Part shown: piece by piece, positions 25,172-36,565 of the stretch
Numbering within the stretch: the stretch's first letter is position 1
Layout of the letters: every line of letters begins with the position of its first letter
From: Siphonodentalium dalli
Taxonomy: Eukaryota; Mollusca; Scaphopoda; Gadilida; Siphonodentaliidae
DNA: 64,000 nt
Direction of reading: 5' to 3'
NCBI GenBank assembly: GCA_032622095.1
Contig: CP136066.1
Location: 201,334,978-201,398,977 of the forward strand
Position numbers and translations under genes: made by a program
The notes under the pieces: generated by a model
What the model was told of the DNA's origin: nothing
The model's input: only the letters and a program-made list of their open reading frames with translations
Database searches by the model: none

Positions 25172-25323
25172 GAGCGACGGGTGCTGGTATCCAGGAGCCT
25201 CCCATCGTCGAAGCAGACGACCGGAGCGATGGATCCGGGTCTGTCGCTTCTGCTGTCATGGTCGCCGACAACATGTTAGAATGCGAGGTGCCGCTTGACT
25301 GGACCATCACTGAATTGGATTAG
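25172..25323 (+). CDS. Terminal exon of the unrecognised host gene
   Basis: Acceptor CCACTTTCAG. The first two bases complete a Gly codon opened by the previous exon. The exon codes ATGAGIQEPPIVEADDRSDG, then a Ser/Ala-rich stretch, then MLECEVPLDWTITELD before TAG at 25321-25323. The tail is acidic and low in hydrophobics, so it is likely disordered with a short conserved-looking end (LDWTITELD). No RING or other domain follows the UBA-like helices. An AATAAA 400 bases downstream (25724) could be the polyadenylation signal. Product unknown. Confidence 0.6.
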
Positions 25324-25420
25324 CGCGGCTATGTCGAAACGACGGAAGATGGAAGGGGGCGGGAGGGGGCACAACTATTTTAACCCTTGCTATACTAAAT
25401 ACTTATTGAGGGATATTTAG

Positions 25421-25600
25421 TTATATTTACATACTAAGTGTGATTATCACTAAATCCAGCATTCTGATTGGTCGGCGCCCACGTGGCTAGTTGCAATTAT
25501 TTCTCGGTGAACGCGCAACAGCTCATAACTGCAGCCTCATAATTACATCGACGCGTCATAGGTTTTGGAAAGATGAACGCGTAATGTTTTGGGAGCATTT
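25421..25600 (+). repeat. Dispersed repeat D, copy 1
   Basis: ATCACTAAATCCAGCATTCT through GCCCACGTGGCTAGTTGCA to GAACGCGTAATG is repeated in inverse orientation at 62430-62605 at roughly 85-90% identity. No coding potential. Confidence 0.75.
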
Positions 25601-25723
25601 GGAAATGTTCAGATAATAAGTTAAAGGCCCACTTAATTTATACATTATATAAAGCATATGCCATAGTATATACAATTTGATAGAGGAAGCTCCAAAATAT
25701 TGTATTATCAACTTATTCTGTGT

Positions 25724-25729
25724 AATAAA
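25724..25729 (+). promoter_or_regulatory. Possible polyadenylation signal AATAAA
   Basis: The first canonical AATAAA downstream of the TAG at 25321. A plausible 3' end for the gene, but such hexamers are common in AT-rich DNA. Confidence 0.25.
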
Positions 25730-25798
25730 CTGAGGACATGTTGTTTTTGTTGAGTTGCCAACGCGTTTTGTCATCTAGATTGCAGTAAAACGCAGTAT

Positions 25799-25866
25799 TA
25801 TTTTCAATGCAGGGGGAATAACTCTATATATTAAATATATAGTTCTTCCCCTTCCATTGAAAACGT
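25799..25866. repeat. Short inverted repeat (hairpin, about 30-bp arms)
   Basis: TTTTCAATGCAGGGGGAATA and its inverse TTCCCCTTCCATTGAAAA flank the self-complementary CTATATATTAAATATATAG. Possibly a tiny MITE. Confidence 0.7.
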
Positions 25867-28674
25867 TTGAATTCTGTTGCATTATGGGATCCAAAGTGGG
25901 GAAGTCATTCTATGATTTCAGCAGTTTTCTATTTCTCTGTGGGCATCTTCTGAGACACAGATGTTTCAAATAGTGATGAATTATAGTATTTTAATCATAT
26001 TGTATGGCATAGATTGTTATTAAAACCGTATATCAAGTCACTATAAAAAAATAATCGGCGACTCGAAAATTTTAAGTGGGCCTTTAAACAAAACGACCAT
26101 CTGAACATTTCCCATCAATAAATAGATTCTGTCTGCACTTTTATTTTTCTGCCGTCTGCTAATATGTTCTGAAAAATATCTCCAAATGAATAATAGACCG
26201 TTCCAATGTATAGTTTTATAACTGAATGAGAGAGTCCATTTAGTAAAGAAAGGGTTAAAACGTAACGGACATCGTCTTTGCATGTATGGTTGTGTTCCTG
26301 AAGTATAAGATGTAATTAATTTAAATTGTTGATAAAGCTGAGAGATTGTCAATTTGCTCAATCCATTTCATTTAGAATTACCTGTATATACTATAGAGGA
26401 TCTCCAACTAATTATTTGGATATATAAGATTTTATGAAACGAGTTTCATAGAATCATATATATCCCAACATAACGAGTTAAAGGTATTGTATATCACATG
26501 AAAAACCTAGAGCTTTATGCTTTTTAACAAATCAAAATCCACAAAAGAAGCTGCAAAATGCATACATTTACAGCGTTGGCTCAGATGCTTCACAACCGTA
26601 TGGGACAATTGCGTGCTCTGGAACTGGCTACGGAAAATATAGTTCCCCAATTTCCTTTTTGTATTTTTTTTGGTCTATTTTCGTCAGTTGGACAAGAATT
26701 TAACTTTAATGAACAAAACGCTCATTTTGCATTATCTGGTGTTGGTGTTGCGCTGCTTTTCTAAATAGTATTAATCCGCCTGAATCAATGCAAAGACGTG
26801 CGGTGATTTTGTTGGCGAGATGCCTAACCTAACCAAGTGATATGTATCTAGTGAGAGATAAGGAAATATGCAAAGGTTTTTAATGATATAATAGGGGTTT
26901 CATGTGATATACTAAGATCTACTTTAAAGATGTGTTCAGAATTCGAGACTAAATGTTTAAAAAAAAAATACATTTATTTTTATATTAAGGTATAAATAAC
27001 ATGTTTGAAACGAAGCGTGCTACAACAAAGACGCTATTTTATTTAGATGGGATTTATTTCCTATCGTTTGGATGATATAGATGGCACAAAATTTAGTTTG
27101 TTAAATTTTCAAGAACAAAATTATATTCGTTGGTATTTATACACTATAGGTCCACTTTATCTGTCATATTTGATTTTCAATATTTGTGTCAACAGAACAA
27201 AAAATTATGTTAAATTAGATTTCTTATGTTCTTAGTCCTATATATAGCTTACATATCGTGCATATTGTATACACATACAGTGACCTAAATCAAAATCAAA
27301 ATACATTTCACAGAGATATTAGCCCCGAACCATGAACACATCTTTGAAGAGTGGATATTTTATAACTCAAACTCTGTGATCAAGCAGATATAGGATATTT
27401 TTGTATTATAGGATATTTTTGTATTATGTCAGCTTTTTAGACCCGCCCCTCAGTTTATTTTACTATATTATACATATATTATACTATATTTTTCTACATA
27501 TATCCTGACACCTATCTATTTTAAATCAAATGTTTTACTCAATACATTTTTATTTTCAGCCACTACCCAGACTACAAAACTAGATACCTTTCGCATAATG
27601 AATTACGAGATAAAAATAACGAATAGCTATTATTTTGTAGTCGAAAATTTTTCTGACTGTCTAAACACCTTTCGTAGAATTGACGACTGCGAGTCCGTTT
27701 GTGGGACAATCGTTCTTGCCATTCGCAGTAATTATGTTGTTATCAGATCATATATAGCTTAGCGCTTTGTGTTCCACGATGACCAACGATTTGATTACCA
27801 CTAATTTAGTCTGGTCTAATATGTATAACTTAAGGCCACGTGGCGATCATAACTTTAAGACATATTCTCAGAATCATCTCTTAACATCGAGGAGCTGAGA
27901 ACTGATCGCAAACTTATTACTATATGATGTATTTGTGAGTTGTGTACAAAATCTGACACCGTAACAACGAATAGGGAAAAAAGACAATGAATTAGAAAGA
28001 ACACAAATTCTAGTGACGTAGTACCCTATATTTTTGTAGTTCATTCTGCGAAAGTTGTCTATCTACAGAGAACACTTGTGGCTCGTAACTTGTTGACACT
28101 TTTTGGCCATTTGAAAACAGATTGCTTCCCCTTTTGTTGTATGCACACAGACCCTTGATATGTATTGTGGCTATACTATATGGAAACTATTTTTGATTAT
28201 ACGTGGAAGCTCTCCTTCTGATCCTTGTCTCGTGACTATATCGGTACACATATAACAGTCTCATCTGGTTGTTTGCCGTTTGTAAAATTATTCTTGGGCT
28301 GAAACCTAGAGTGCCGAGCTCACCAGGGGCCAGCCAATAGTATAACAAAATCAATACATGTAATTTACAAGAGGGTACAATTTCGAGTACTATAATACTG
28401 CACGTTGTAAGTGGTTTCTTGTGACTAGATTCTTTTACTAATACTTTATCTTCGCACAATATCGATAAAAGTGATATATAGCTATAAACCACTTAAAACT
28501 ATTTTAACCGTCTTGTAATTTATATGCATGTAAGTTTTACAGTATTGGCCCCAGTTGTATTCACAACTTACTGGAGATCCAAGCTCAAACAACCTGCTAG
28601 ACGGCCCTATATAATACGTGTTTTATCTCCTTCTTGACAACAATGTCGCATTAGTAAAAACTTCTATCACTCTT
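25867..28674. other. No gene or clear repeat recognised
   Basis: AT-rich. Short ORFs (26041-26361 minus, 26558-26764 plus, 28187-28492 minus) lack recognisable motifs, splice context or biased codon use. Near 26400-26480 there is a weak palindromic stretch (ATGAAACGAGTTTCAT). Confidence 0.4.
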
Positions 28675-29537
28675 AAAACTCAAGTGTTATATGCAACACT
28701 TTCCAAGATTGTGTACAGTGACATCACTTTGAGTGTACGAACAGCATCGAATGCATGTTAACACTATATAGGTGTTGGAAATGAATTGTAACACTTTCAT
28801 GATTAAATGTTGGGTAACCACTCGAAGGTGGTGGGCTAAATACTTAAATGTGTTGGTGTAACGCCTTTAAAATATTATTGTTGAATCTGTCCAACACCCA
28901 ACATGTCTCGAGCACTAAACTACTGGGATACATGTTAGCAACATATGTTTTTTCTCTTCCACATATGCAACATGAGTCAAGACTCATGATCAGGGTGGAA
29001 ACACCACCATTGTTGACCAATTGATCAATTTGCGTCTTGTTTTATCATTTGCAATATACTGTTGAGTGTGGACTATCAATGTCACATCAGTCATCACTCA
29101 GTCCGAAGTTAAACGGCAAATAATAAAACATTATGCAAATTGATCAATATTGGTGGTGGCTCCAACCTGATCAAGAGCAAAGACTCGTGTGGGACATGCA
29201 TGTGGAACAGATAAAACAAAAACACACCTTGCTAACATGTATACATAGGTCTGATCAATACGTTAAACAATGGCGGACATTAAAAAGTTTTACTACGCAT
29301 AGATAATTCCACAGCGAGACACCAATCAAATGGCGTGCCATAGAAATGTCATACACTAAGTGCAATTTCAAATGTCCTTGTCATCGTAGTGTCAGTTAAA
29401 GGGTGGTGTTCCGATTTCAGAACTATGTGAAGGTGTTACAATTGGAAATCCAATTGTAAGATGCAGCACTCACCGATTGGGAAAATGTGACACTTGGCTG
29501 GTGTGTCATTTTAACACTTCAGTTTTTTGAGTGTTGT
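28675..29537. repeat. Foldback element, about 860 bp
   Basis: An inverted repeat running from AAAACTCAAGTGTTATATGC to an inverse AACACTCAAAAAACTG-type end, with best-preserved arms at 28910-29050 and 29105-29260 (GATCAATTTGC, CATGTTAGCAA, TGATCAGG blocks). Rich in GTGTTA/TAACAC. No ORF. Confidence 0.7.
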
Positions 29538-29916
29538 GTTATGTTATATCTACTTTATCTGCCGCTTTTATTAATATACTTTGATTACTTCCAATATAGT
29601 TCATTGTCACTTATTTTACCATTGGATACCATACCATCACCCGACCGTAAAGAGTTATATACATGTACACTAAATCCGACCATTTATGGAACCATCTCCT
29701 TTTATAATCAACAGACTATATGCAGAAAAGAATTTTAGTCATGGATTAGTGCAAAAATACATTCGTATTCTCTATGAATGATGCAAACAACATGGTATTT
29801 ATAACGATAATGAATTTATGACTCAAGTCATATTCGAGACGTCATTGCTTCTTCGACTGAATGTTTGTATTTCCCTATTTGGTCCAAAAAAATCTGCTGC
29901 AAAATTAATTTTATTG

Positions 29917-30117
29917 TTACCATGTTAGTTCTCCGATTTCTGCCGCTTGTTGAGCCAACATATAGAAGCTCACCCCTCTGTGGAATTTTGAAGTCCCAGT
30001 CTGTATGAGAGCATGACATTCCGCATCTTGTGAAGCGTGTTTGCCATCTGAGAAGTGTTGCTCAAGCTCCATGCAGGTCAGTCCTCTACGCCGGACTTGC
30101 CCTGTCCGCACCAACAT
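29917..30117 (-). CDS. Possible coding exon, 66 codons, function unknown
   Basis: A minus-strand open frame of balanced composition in AT-rich surroundings: LVRTGQVRRRGLTCMELEQH, later HASQDAECHALIQTG, ending AAEIGELTW and TAA. An AATAAA follows the stop within a few bases (29910-29915), as for a terminal exon. A clear acceptor upstream was not found, and a GTGAGC inside (near 29976) could be a donor instead. Nothing recognised. It could be chance. Confidence 0.25.
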   Translation of the reverse strand: MLVRTGQVRRRGLTCMELEQHFSDGKHASQDAECHALIQTGTSKFHRGVSFYMLAQQAAEIGELTW

Positions 30118-30795
30118 GTAATGTGAAGAAATGTCGCATTTATTTATTTGAGATTTTTGTAGTGTTACAGTTCATTCTGCATTATTCTGACAAACAGAAC
30201 TGTCCATATATGCTTTTGAAAATTGTCTAGATCAAGCCAGAATTAATTGTAACTGACAAAACACCTCAATAAAAATGTTAGATTTAAATAAGAAAATACA
30301 CGTGTCGGCAGCGTTCAGGCATCGCCCAACGAGGGGACTGAACTCTGTTTTACAGCTTGAGTGTTGCTTTCGAATTTTAGGACACCTTTTAGCTTACACT
30401 ATAGCTCTAGATAGTCGTCTGTTCGTAAACCGTCCGTCCTTCCGTCCGTCAATAATTCTTTGAACATCTTCTCCAGATACATGAGACCGAATGGGTTCAT
30501 AATTGGCGTGGATGTTCCCTTGGTGACTGGTATTCAGATTTGTTAAATGAGATCACCAAGTCAAATAATTGCGAAGCCAGGGCCATAACTTTTTCCATCC
30601 ATAGTAATTCTTAAAACGACTTCTTAAGAATCATCGGGCCTACTTAGTTTATATTTGGTATGGATACTTCTAATTTAAATGATTATTTTTTTGTTTAGAT
30701 TAAACTCTTTTTATTACCCACCAAAACTCTCCCACAATCCAAATAATTATTTTATTACATGATTATGTTTTATACGTTTAGCTGTCTTCATAGCT
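30118..30795. other. No gene; (CCGT)n near 30430-30450
   Basis: The sequence after the CCGTCC tract resembles other low-copy repeats of the window in style, but no partner copy was found. Confidence 0.4.
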
Positions 30796-30800
30796 GCATC

Positions 30801-30983
30801 GTCATACAATCGATAGTAGGTTTAACTGGACGAGATTCTAAAGAACGTTTTAGAGACACGATGTTGGAATTAAGATGATTTAATCAAGCGAAATATAATA
30901 TAGAGTTATTCCTCTTGCAATGATAGCAAATGCATTTAACATACAATTAGGAATAGGAACAAAATAATATGGAACGATATGGC
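30801..30983 (-). repeat. 3' LTR (183 bp), with polypurine tract next to it
   Basis: Matches the 5' LTR at all but one visible position (C/A at 30943 versus the matching site near 40470). On the minus strand the internal side carries a purine run AAGAAGGAAAGAGA (about 30989-31002), a good polypurine tract for plus-strand priming. Confidence 0.85.
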
Positions 30984-31143
30984 GCAGTCTCTTTCCTTCT
31001 TATGCAATAAAAATATGAAAACAGAAAATGCAATTTGCAAGTATTACTCTATACATAAATGAGTACACTTAGACTGACTTAGTTATTATGAAAAGATTAA
31101 TGAAACATTGTAAATAGACTGATATGTACAAGAGAACCCTGAT

Positions 31144-31455
31144 CTAGCCAGTATCTAGGTCCCAATCATCTGATGAGAGCCACTTAGGAGCCTGTCGTTG
31201 GCGCACCGAACGCCTGGATGGGGGTGAAGGGTACGAATTTGCACCAGAGGGGGTGTTTGAATCAGGTTTGAACTCGTCCAATTCGGAATCTGATGAGTCA
31301 GAAGCATATGGGTCGGTTTGATGGCCAATGTGTGTAGATGTAAGTTGAGGCGTTGGTAACTTGTATATCTCGGATCGCTTCACTGGGTATATTTTGGAGC
31401 GAAACTGCTGCCCATGTAACTTCTGTATATTTACATGTTCCGAACCACATGACAT
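31144..31455 (-). pseudogene. Retrotransposon pol C-terminus (after integrase)
   Basis: A 103-residue frame holding the end of pol: a small basic/hydrophobic region (SKIYPVKRSEIYKL), then an acidic, Ser/Pro-rich tail with DSSDSELDEF and RRSVRQRQAPKWL. It follows the integrase core but in another frame. The shift lies near 31575, where the frame encoding the residues around SPGDIVYVK takes over. Such tails follow the C-terminal DNA-binding domain of integrase. Confidence 0.65.
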
Positions 31456-31508
31456 AACAATGTACTGATGTCGGGCAGTGTGTTTGTCACCCTCACTCTT
31501 GACATAGA

Positions 31509-32168
31509 CTATATCGCCTGGTGAGAAAGTGATTTCGGGAGGTAATTTGCCATGAGTGGCTTTAGAGTGTGCACTGGTGAATGATTATGTAACCTAATGT
31601 CATGCTGCTGTGAAGACATGTTTTTGTCAGAGAAGTTCAATGGTTCGCCTGTGAAGTTATCTCTTTGAAATAGGATTTCCTTGGCACTGAGACCGCGATT
31701 GCGAACACGAGAGTTGAGGGTGCCTACAACCATGGCGAGAAACGAAGCTTTGATGGGACCACCTTCAGGCATATGCCTTTTGAGTTCCATTTCCAGCTCT
31801 TGAATGGCCTTCTCTGCTATAGGATTCTTATTGCAATTTTTTAGACGGCCAACAACCAAACGTATACCATGTTTGTTTAGAGTTGAGTCTCCGACAGGAG
31901 CCTGAAATGAGGTAGAACCGTCAACACGGATGACACAGCCCTGTGGGGATTTTAAGTCAGCTGTGGTCTCTAAGAGTGCACTACACATGGTAGCAGCTTG
32001 CTCGTCGTGCACAAGACGAGCAATGGTGAATGACGTAAAGACATCTCTGGCAACGAAAATCTTCTGTTTTGCACGACACATAATGTCGCAAGCAAACTCG
32101 ATCCCAGGGGTAGAGTGGAAGTTGAGAACTGGGGTAACTCGGACGGAAACTGACGTAGTGATACACAC
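31509..32168 (-). pseudogene. Integrase catalytic core (DD35E)
   Basis: A 219-residue frame. The catalytic triad is visible: D28 (FACD), D83 (RVDGS) and E119 (IAEKA), with exactly 35 residues between the second Asp and Glu, the canonical D,D-35-E spacing of retroviral-type integrases, which join the cDNA ends to host DNA. It is out of frame with the zinc-binding domain upstream (end of the RT/RNase H frame), so one frameshift near 32110-32165 splits the integrase. A second shift near 31575 cuts off the C-terminus. Confidence 0.8.
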
Positions 32169-34213
32169 TGGGAACAGCTATCCGTGACCATGTCAGTCAC
32201 TTTGTCAGCCTGTATAGCAAAGAAGTAGCGATGGAATATCTTCTTTAGTTGCGATTGTGGTGGATGCTGCAAACGCAAATGCAAAGCAGTGATGAATCCT
32301 GACAATACATGTTGTGGAATAATTATAAGCTGGACCGTCTTGTTGAATGGCAAAGAGTGAGACACCACAAGTAACCGTTCTTTGTTGATGGTGGCAACTT
32401 TGAGGTATCTCTTGACATCCCGGATACCCTTGGTCTTGCGAGCAGGTCTGGTACCTTGAGAAAGGTGAGAGTATGCTCGTCGTAATGCTGAACAGTCCTG
32501 TTGAGAGCCACACCAAGATGCGTTATTGAGGAAAGGCATAGGTGACGTACCGTCCAAGATAGACTGGACTGTAACTGACCGAACAGCAGACATTTGATCC
32601 TCTGAAACGAATTTGCAAATTTGACAACTACCTGAGGGGCACACCATGGCATTGCGACTGAGGTAGTCAGCAGGGAGGTTTTGAGAACCAGGTATGTGGT
32701 GTAGTGTAACCTTGTACCTACTTAATGTAGAGAGAAATGATGAAATTCTGGCGCTAGATGAGAACTCACCACGAGAGAGTTTCTGAAAAGCTTGGAGACA
32801 AGGTTTGGAGTCAGTTAGTATTTGAGTGCTGTGAACAGACTCTAAGATATGGGGACCCCAGTGACTTGTGGCTGAACCGATGGCCAGAGCTTCGATTTCG
32901 CATGGCAACCATTTCTGTTGGTGAGGTTTGAGTTTGGCAGAGAAGTAACCTCCAAGATGCTTCTTTCCCTTCCGGAGAACATACAAGACCGAGCCAACTC
33001 CTCCATTACGAACAGCCCCATCGGTAGTAATGATAAGCTGATCTGTAGGCCTTGGAACCATGATAGATTTGGGATTACACAAAGCTGCTTGAGCAGTTTT
33101 GAAAGCTTCCACATCAGCAGCAGTCCAGTTGAGTTTCTCTGATGAATCTTTGCCAGCAGTCATAGCATCAAAAGATGCAAGCAGCATGGAGCATTGGGGG
33201 ATACAAGAATTTAGGTGCTTGACTGCACCACACCATGAACGCAGAGACTTCACAGTCTTTGGAAAGTCACAAGTGGTGAGAGGGTTGGTCTTATGGGGTG
33301 ATACAGATAATGTACCAGCCGACCAGATCCAACCGAGAATAGTAGTAGTAATAGGACAACAGCATGTTTTAGTAGCTGAGAGGCGCAGATTGTTCTGCTG
33401 ACATTTATGGAGAACCTTCTCCCAATTGTCCAGCAAAGACGGAACATCAGAACCACCGATGTAGAGATCATCGGCCAGTTTGATCACTCTGCCTTCATGG
33501 ATGAGTTCACCGAGAACTCGAAACATCAATTCGTCCAACTGTTCTGTAGACCCAGGCATGCCCATGGCAGCCCTGGTGTATACGCGAGAACCTTTAAAAG
33601 GTGTGATCACTCCAAGATATTTCATAGATGACTCTTCCATTGGTAATTGAAAAAATTGTTTTGTCATATCTGTTTTGACTATGAACTTGCTTCTAGCCAA
33701 AAAACGCATGACATCATCGGTGTTGGTTACTCGGCTAGGCACAGGTTTTGTGTATGAACCTATGGTGTTGAAAGCAGTAACCAACCGATGCCCACCTCCC
33801 TGTTTCTTTACCAGAAAACTTGGGGAAACATATTCAATCTTGACACCAACATCTTCGGGTTTGGCTAGGACACCAAGTTGTTCCAATTCGTCCATTTTGT
33901 CCTGCAATGCAGACATATCACTACTTTTGTACATGGGTAAACGACCTTTCTGGGTAGGAGGAGCAACTGGGCCCATGTTTATGTAGGCCCGGAGTTTTCC
34001 TGATGCGTCGTTGTACTTACCTATCGACGGATCAAAAACGTCAGCATACCTCTTGTGTATGTCCTTGAATGAATGTATGTCAGATGGGGACAATTGATTA
34101 TCCGGGTCAATGACAATGGTTGTGTCTGGTGTGTTAGATGACGGATAATTTATCTTACTTGTGTGAGCTACAACATTTGCAGGATCGGGTGTTTGTGAAT
34201 AGAGAGAAGCATC
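31970..34213 (-). pseudogene. Pol: reverse transcriptase, RNase H, integrase zinc domain
   Basis: Open from just after the TGA at 34214 (an Asp-Ala-Ser-Leu start without a proper ATG). Numbering from 34093: RT with D141 (VKTDMTKQFFQL) and the catalytic ADD box at 207-209 (LADDLYIGG); RNase H with D358 (TTDGA), E399/E401, D428 (LTDSK) and D476 (LPADYLSRN); integrase HHCC finger H605, H610, C640, C643. All catalytic residues are intact. The last 60 or so residues of the frame are out-of-frame translation past the integrase frameshift. It is in the same frame as the protease fragment upstream, separated only by one TGA. Confidence 0.85.
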
Positions 34214-34675
34214 TCACGTGCGTCTAACTTGAGCGACATGTTGGTGTTTATGTATTGAAATTGGATGTGGCGATGTATTGGCAATTCGAATTGAACCGGC
34301 GATAGGGGTAGTTGTTGTAGGTGGAGGCCAGTTGGGGATGACAGAATCAGAACGAGGTTCAATGACAATTTCCTGGTCGTCAAACACACCCAATGGACAT
34401 GGAAGTTCTAGGAATTCCCCAGGTAAAACAACACACTTCTTGTCAGCTCTCAGCAGATGGGTGGTACAACGACGTACATTAGCTGGTGATAAGGAATCTG
34501 ATGTACAAGGGGTAGCGTACTTCAAAACATGTTTGCCTGCAATAATTATACTATCATTGGGTATATCAAGCACAATTTGATTATCCATTAAAAAAGGCAT
34601 TCCTGCTAACAAATCACAATCTAAATCTTTAACTACGACGGCTTCTAATTTGAATTGCAAATCACCACGGAACAA
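34214..34675 (-). pseudogene. Protease C-terminal part and linker to RT
   Basis: A 153-residue frame with LDCDLLAGMPFL near residues 17-28, the second conserved block of retropepsins (hydrophobic-G-M-x-F-L). The N-terminal DSG block is in another frame. The stop TGA at 34214-34216 follows Arg-Arg-Thr (ACG TGA). It could come from CGA by CpG decay or be a readthrough stop, as in some retroelements. Confidence 0.75.
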
Positions 34676-34677
34676 AG

Positions 34678-35919
34678 TTAAGTGGACTTAAGTGGACTTG
34701 TTTTACCATCAGCCTGGCTGGCTGAGTGTTTTGTTGCTCTGATTTGTGCGTTGAGTTTAACAACAAAGTCATGTCTTATTAGTGACGATGTCGCGCCAGA
34801 ATCACATGTCACTGAAACAGGGTTATGGTTATAAAATGCAGTAAAACTTGGCGAACGAACAGTTTTAACCCGCCCAACAGAGCTGGTATTCTTGCGGTCA
34901 GATTCACACTGGTTGTGAATGTCGTTCGTGGCAAATGAATTGGTATGTTCGTTATCGGTAGTGTCGATAGCACAGCTGTCATCGAAATAATTGCGGAAAT
35001 CACAGTCTTGGTCGCTGTATTCCTCCTCCATATCAATACGATAAGCTTTGAAATTGGCCATGTCTCGTTTTTCAGCTTTAGACAGGTAGTCGCATTCCTG
35101 AATAGAATGTCCAAAGTACGGTCTTCCCTCAGCTTTGCAAACGCGACAGTCTTTTCTGGGTGGCCGAACTTGATGCTTGTTGGATGCGAATCGTGAGCCA
35201 CGTGAACGGTCCGAGGAAATGTAGCCACGTGAGCGGTCGGAGTTGACGCGAGAAGCCCTGACGGAGTCGGAACGGAGTTCTTCAAGGAGCCCATCTAATG
35301 CGTCGATGACTTGAGGTTGAATGTCTTTGAGGGTCATACGCTGAAGGTCATATGCAAATGTTCGTTGCACTAGCGTGTGCAAATTAGGATGGATTAACTC
35401 CATCCACTTGAACACCGCGAGTCGTTCTACTGTGGGAGTCATATGTTCATCAATATTGACCTCCTCACCATTATGTAAGAGTTTCGATTCCTTCTGTAGT
35501 AGATTATCCTCGAGGTGTGCGATTATGCGTTGGTATAATCGCTCTGGTCGCTCACCGTCCTCCCATTTGATTTGAGAATATTTCATAAACTGGGATTCCG
35601 ACTGGCTAAAACCGTAATATTTCCGGATTGCTTGCCAGATAGACTCGAAACATGTGCTGTTTTTTACAATTTCAGCGGACAGGAAGTGGGGCACCCATTG
35701 TGCAATTAGTCCTAACATTTGAGTTAAATGTTGGCAGGTTCCGGCATCATTCAGCCCCCTGAAGTTGGCAGAATCAGAACACCGTTTCCATTCAGAGTCA
35801 ATAAATGGAAGAAAATTTGCGTCCTGAGATATTGTGTATATCAAATTGTTTTTCCATGCAGTATATGATGAGAACGTTTCCTCCTCGGAGAGTTTCCACT
35901 GCTTGGGAGCCCTTGACAT
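34678..35919 (-). pseudogene. Gag with zinc knuckle, fused to protease N-terminus
   Basis: A 413-residue ORF with an ATG at 35917-35919, 150 bases after the primer-binding region. Gag-like helical region in residues 1-215, a basic DRSRG repeat near 228-243, a zinc knuckle C258-x2-C261-x9-H271-x4-C276 for RNA binding, an acidic linker, then the protease active site DSGA at 373-376 followed by TSSLIRHDFV. Gag and protease share one frame. The ORF ends early where a 10-bp direct repeat (AAGTGGACTT twice, 34681-34700 on the + strand) shifts the frame in the middle of the protease. Confidence 0.85.
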
Positions 35920-36071
35920 GATTCAAATAGCAGTGGGCCTATCACTCGATATCACGAAAATTCGAAATTCGGTGAAATGTTATTTACGCCTAAAACATCA
36001 AATATCGTTTCTAAACGTAAGCGAAACTCTGTCCGATTGTTCTATGGGTTCTTGGTAACCGCTGCCACCAC
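35920..36071 (-). promoter_or_regulatory. 5' leader with primer-binding site
   Basis: Directly inside the 5' LTR the minus strand reads GTGGTGGCAGCGGTTACC. A TGG start next to the LTR is where the CCA end of a tRNA primer anneals. I cannot assign the tRNA. Confidence 0.55.
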
Positions 36072-36096
36072 GTCATACAATCGATAGTAGGTTTAA

Positions 36097-36565
36097 AGGT
36101 ACTCAACCCGATAAAACTCCTCTCAATTACTATTTCAATGGCTTCGGGGGTCAAAAATATTTGATTCGAGTCGAGGAAGTCACCGACCAAAGCTCAGATT
36201 TGTTAGATATCGATTTTAGAAATCTATTATTTTTCATTATCGGGAATACTATCTGGCCCAGAACTCAGTCAAAATTGCGTTAAAATTACCACTTGATTTT
36301 AGAGTTATTCGTCCTTGTCTGTTTGAATAGATTTGGAGTACACATCCAGAGCAGATTACGGCAGTTATTAGTACTCATCTCGAGAACATAACAAATTTGA
36401 AAAATCAATATCTAATAACTCTGAGCTTTGTTTGATGGGTTCCTCGACTCGAATCAAATATTTGTTACCCCCAAAGCCAAAGAAATCGTAATATAGGACC
36501 CTCTGATCGGATTGTTGTTGTTGGAATCTGTTGAGATGGGGACCCTCTTTACGGGTTGAGTACCT
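36097..36565. mobile_element. TTAA-flanked MITE (469 bp) in the 5' LTR
   Basis: Begins AGGTACTCAACCCGATAAA and ends with its inverse TTTACGGGTTGAGTACCT. TTAA lies at 36093-36096 and 36566-36569, one TTAA being present in the uninterrupted LTR. No ORF. The left part contains a second inverted pair (TTTGATTCGAGTCGAGGAA near 36160, inverse near 36440). Confidence 0.85.

Noticed and set aside
25077-25310. Minus-strand 77-residue ORF
   Set aside because: Antisense shadow of the terminal exon of the + strand gene.
31930-34580. Plus-strand ORFs opposite the retrotransposon
   Set aside because: Shadows of the minus-strand gag-pol genes, which have the recognisable catalytic motifs.
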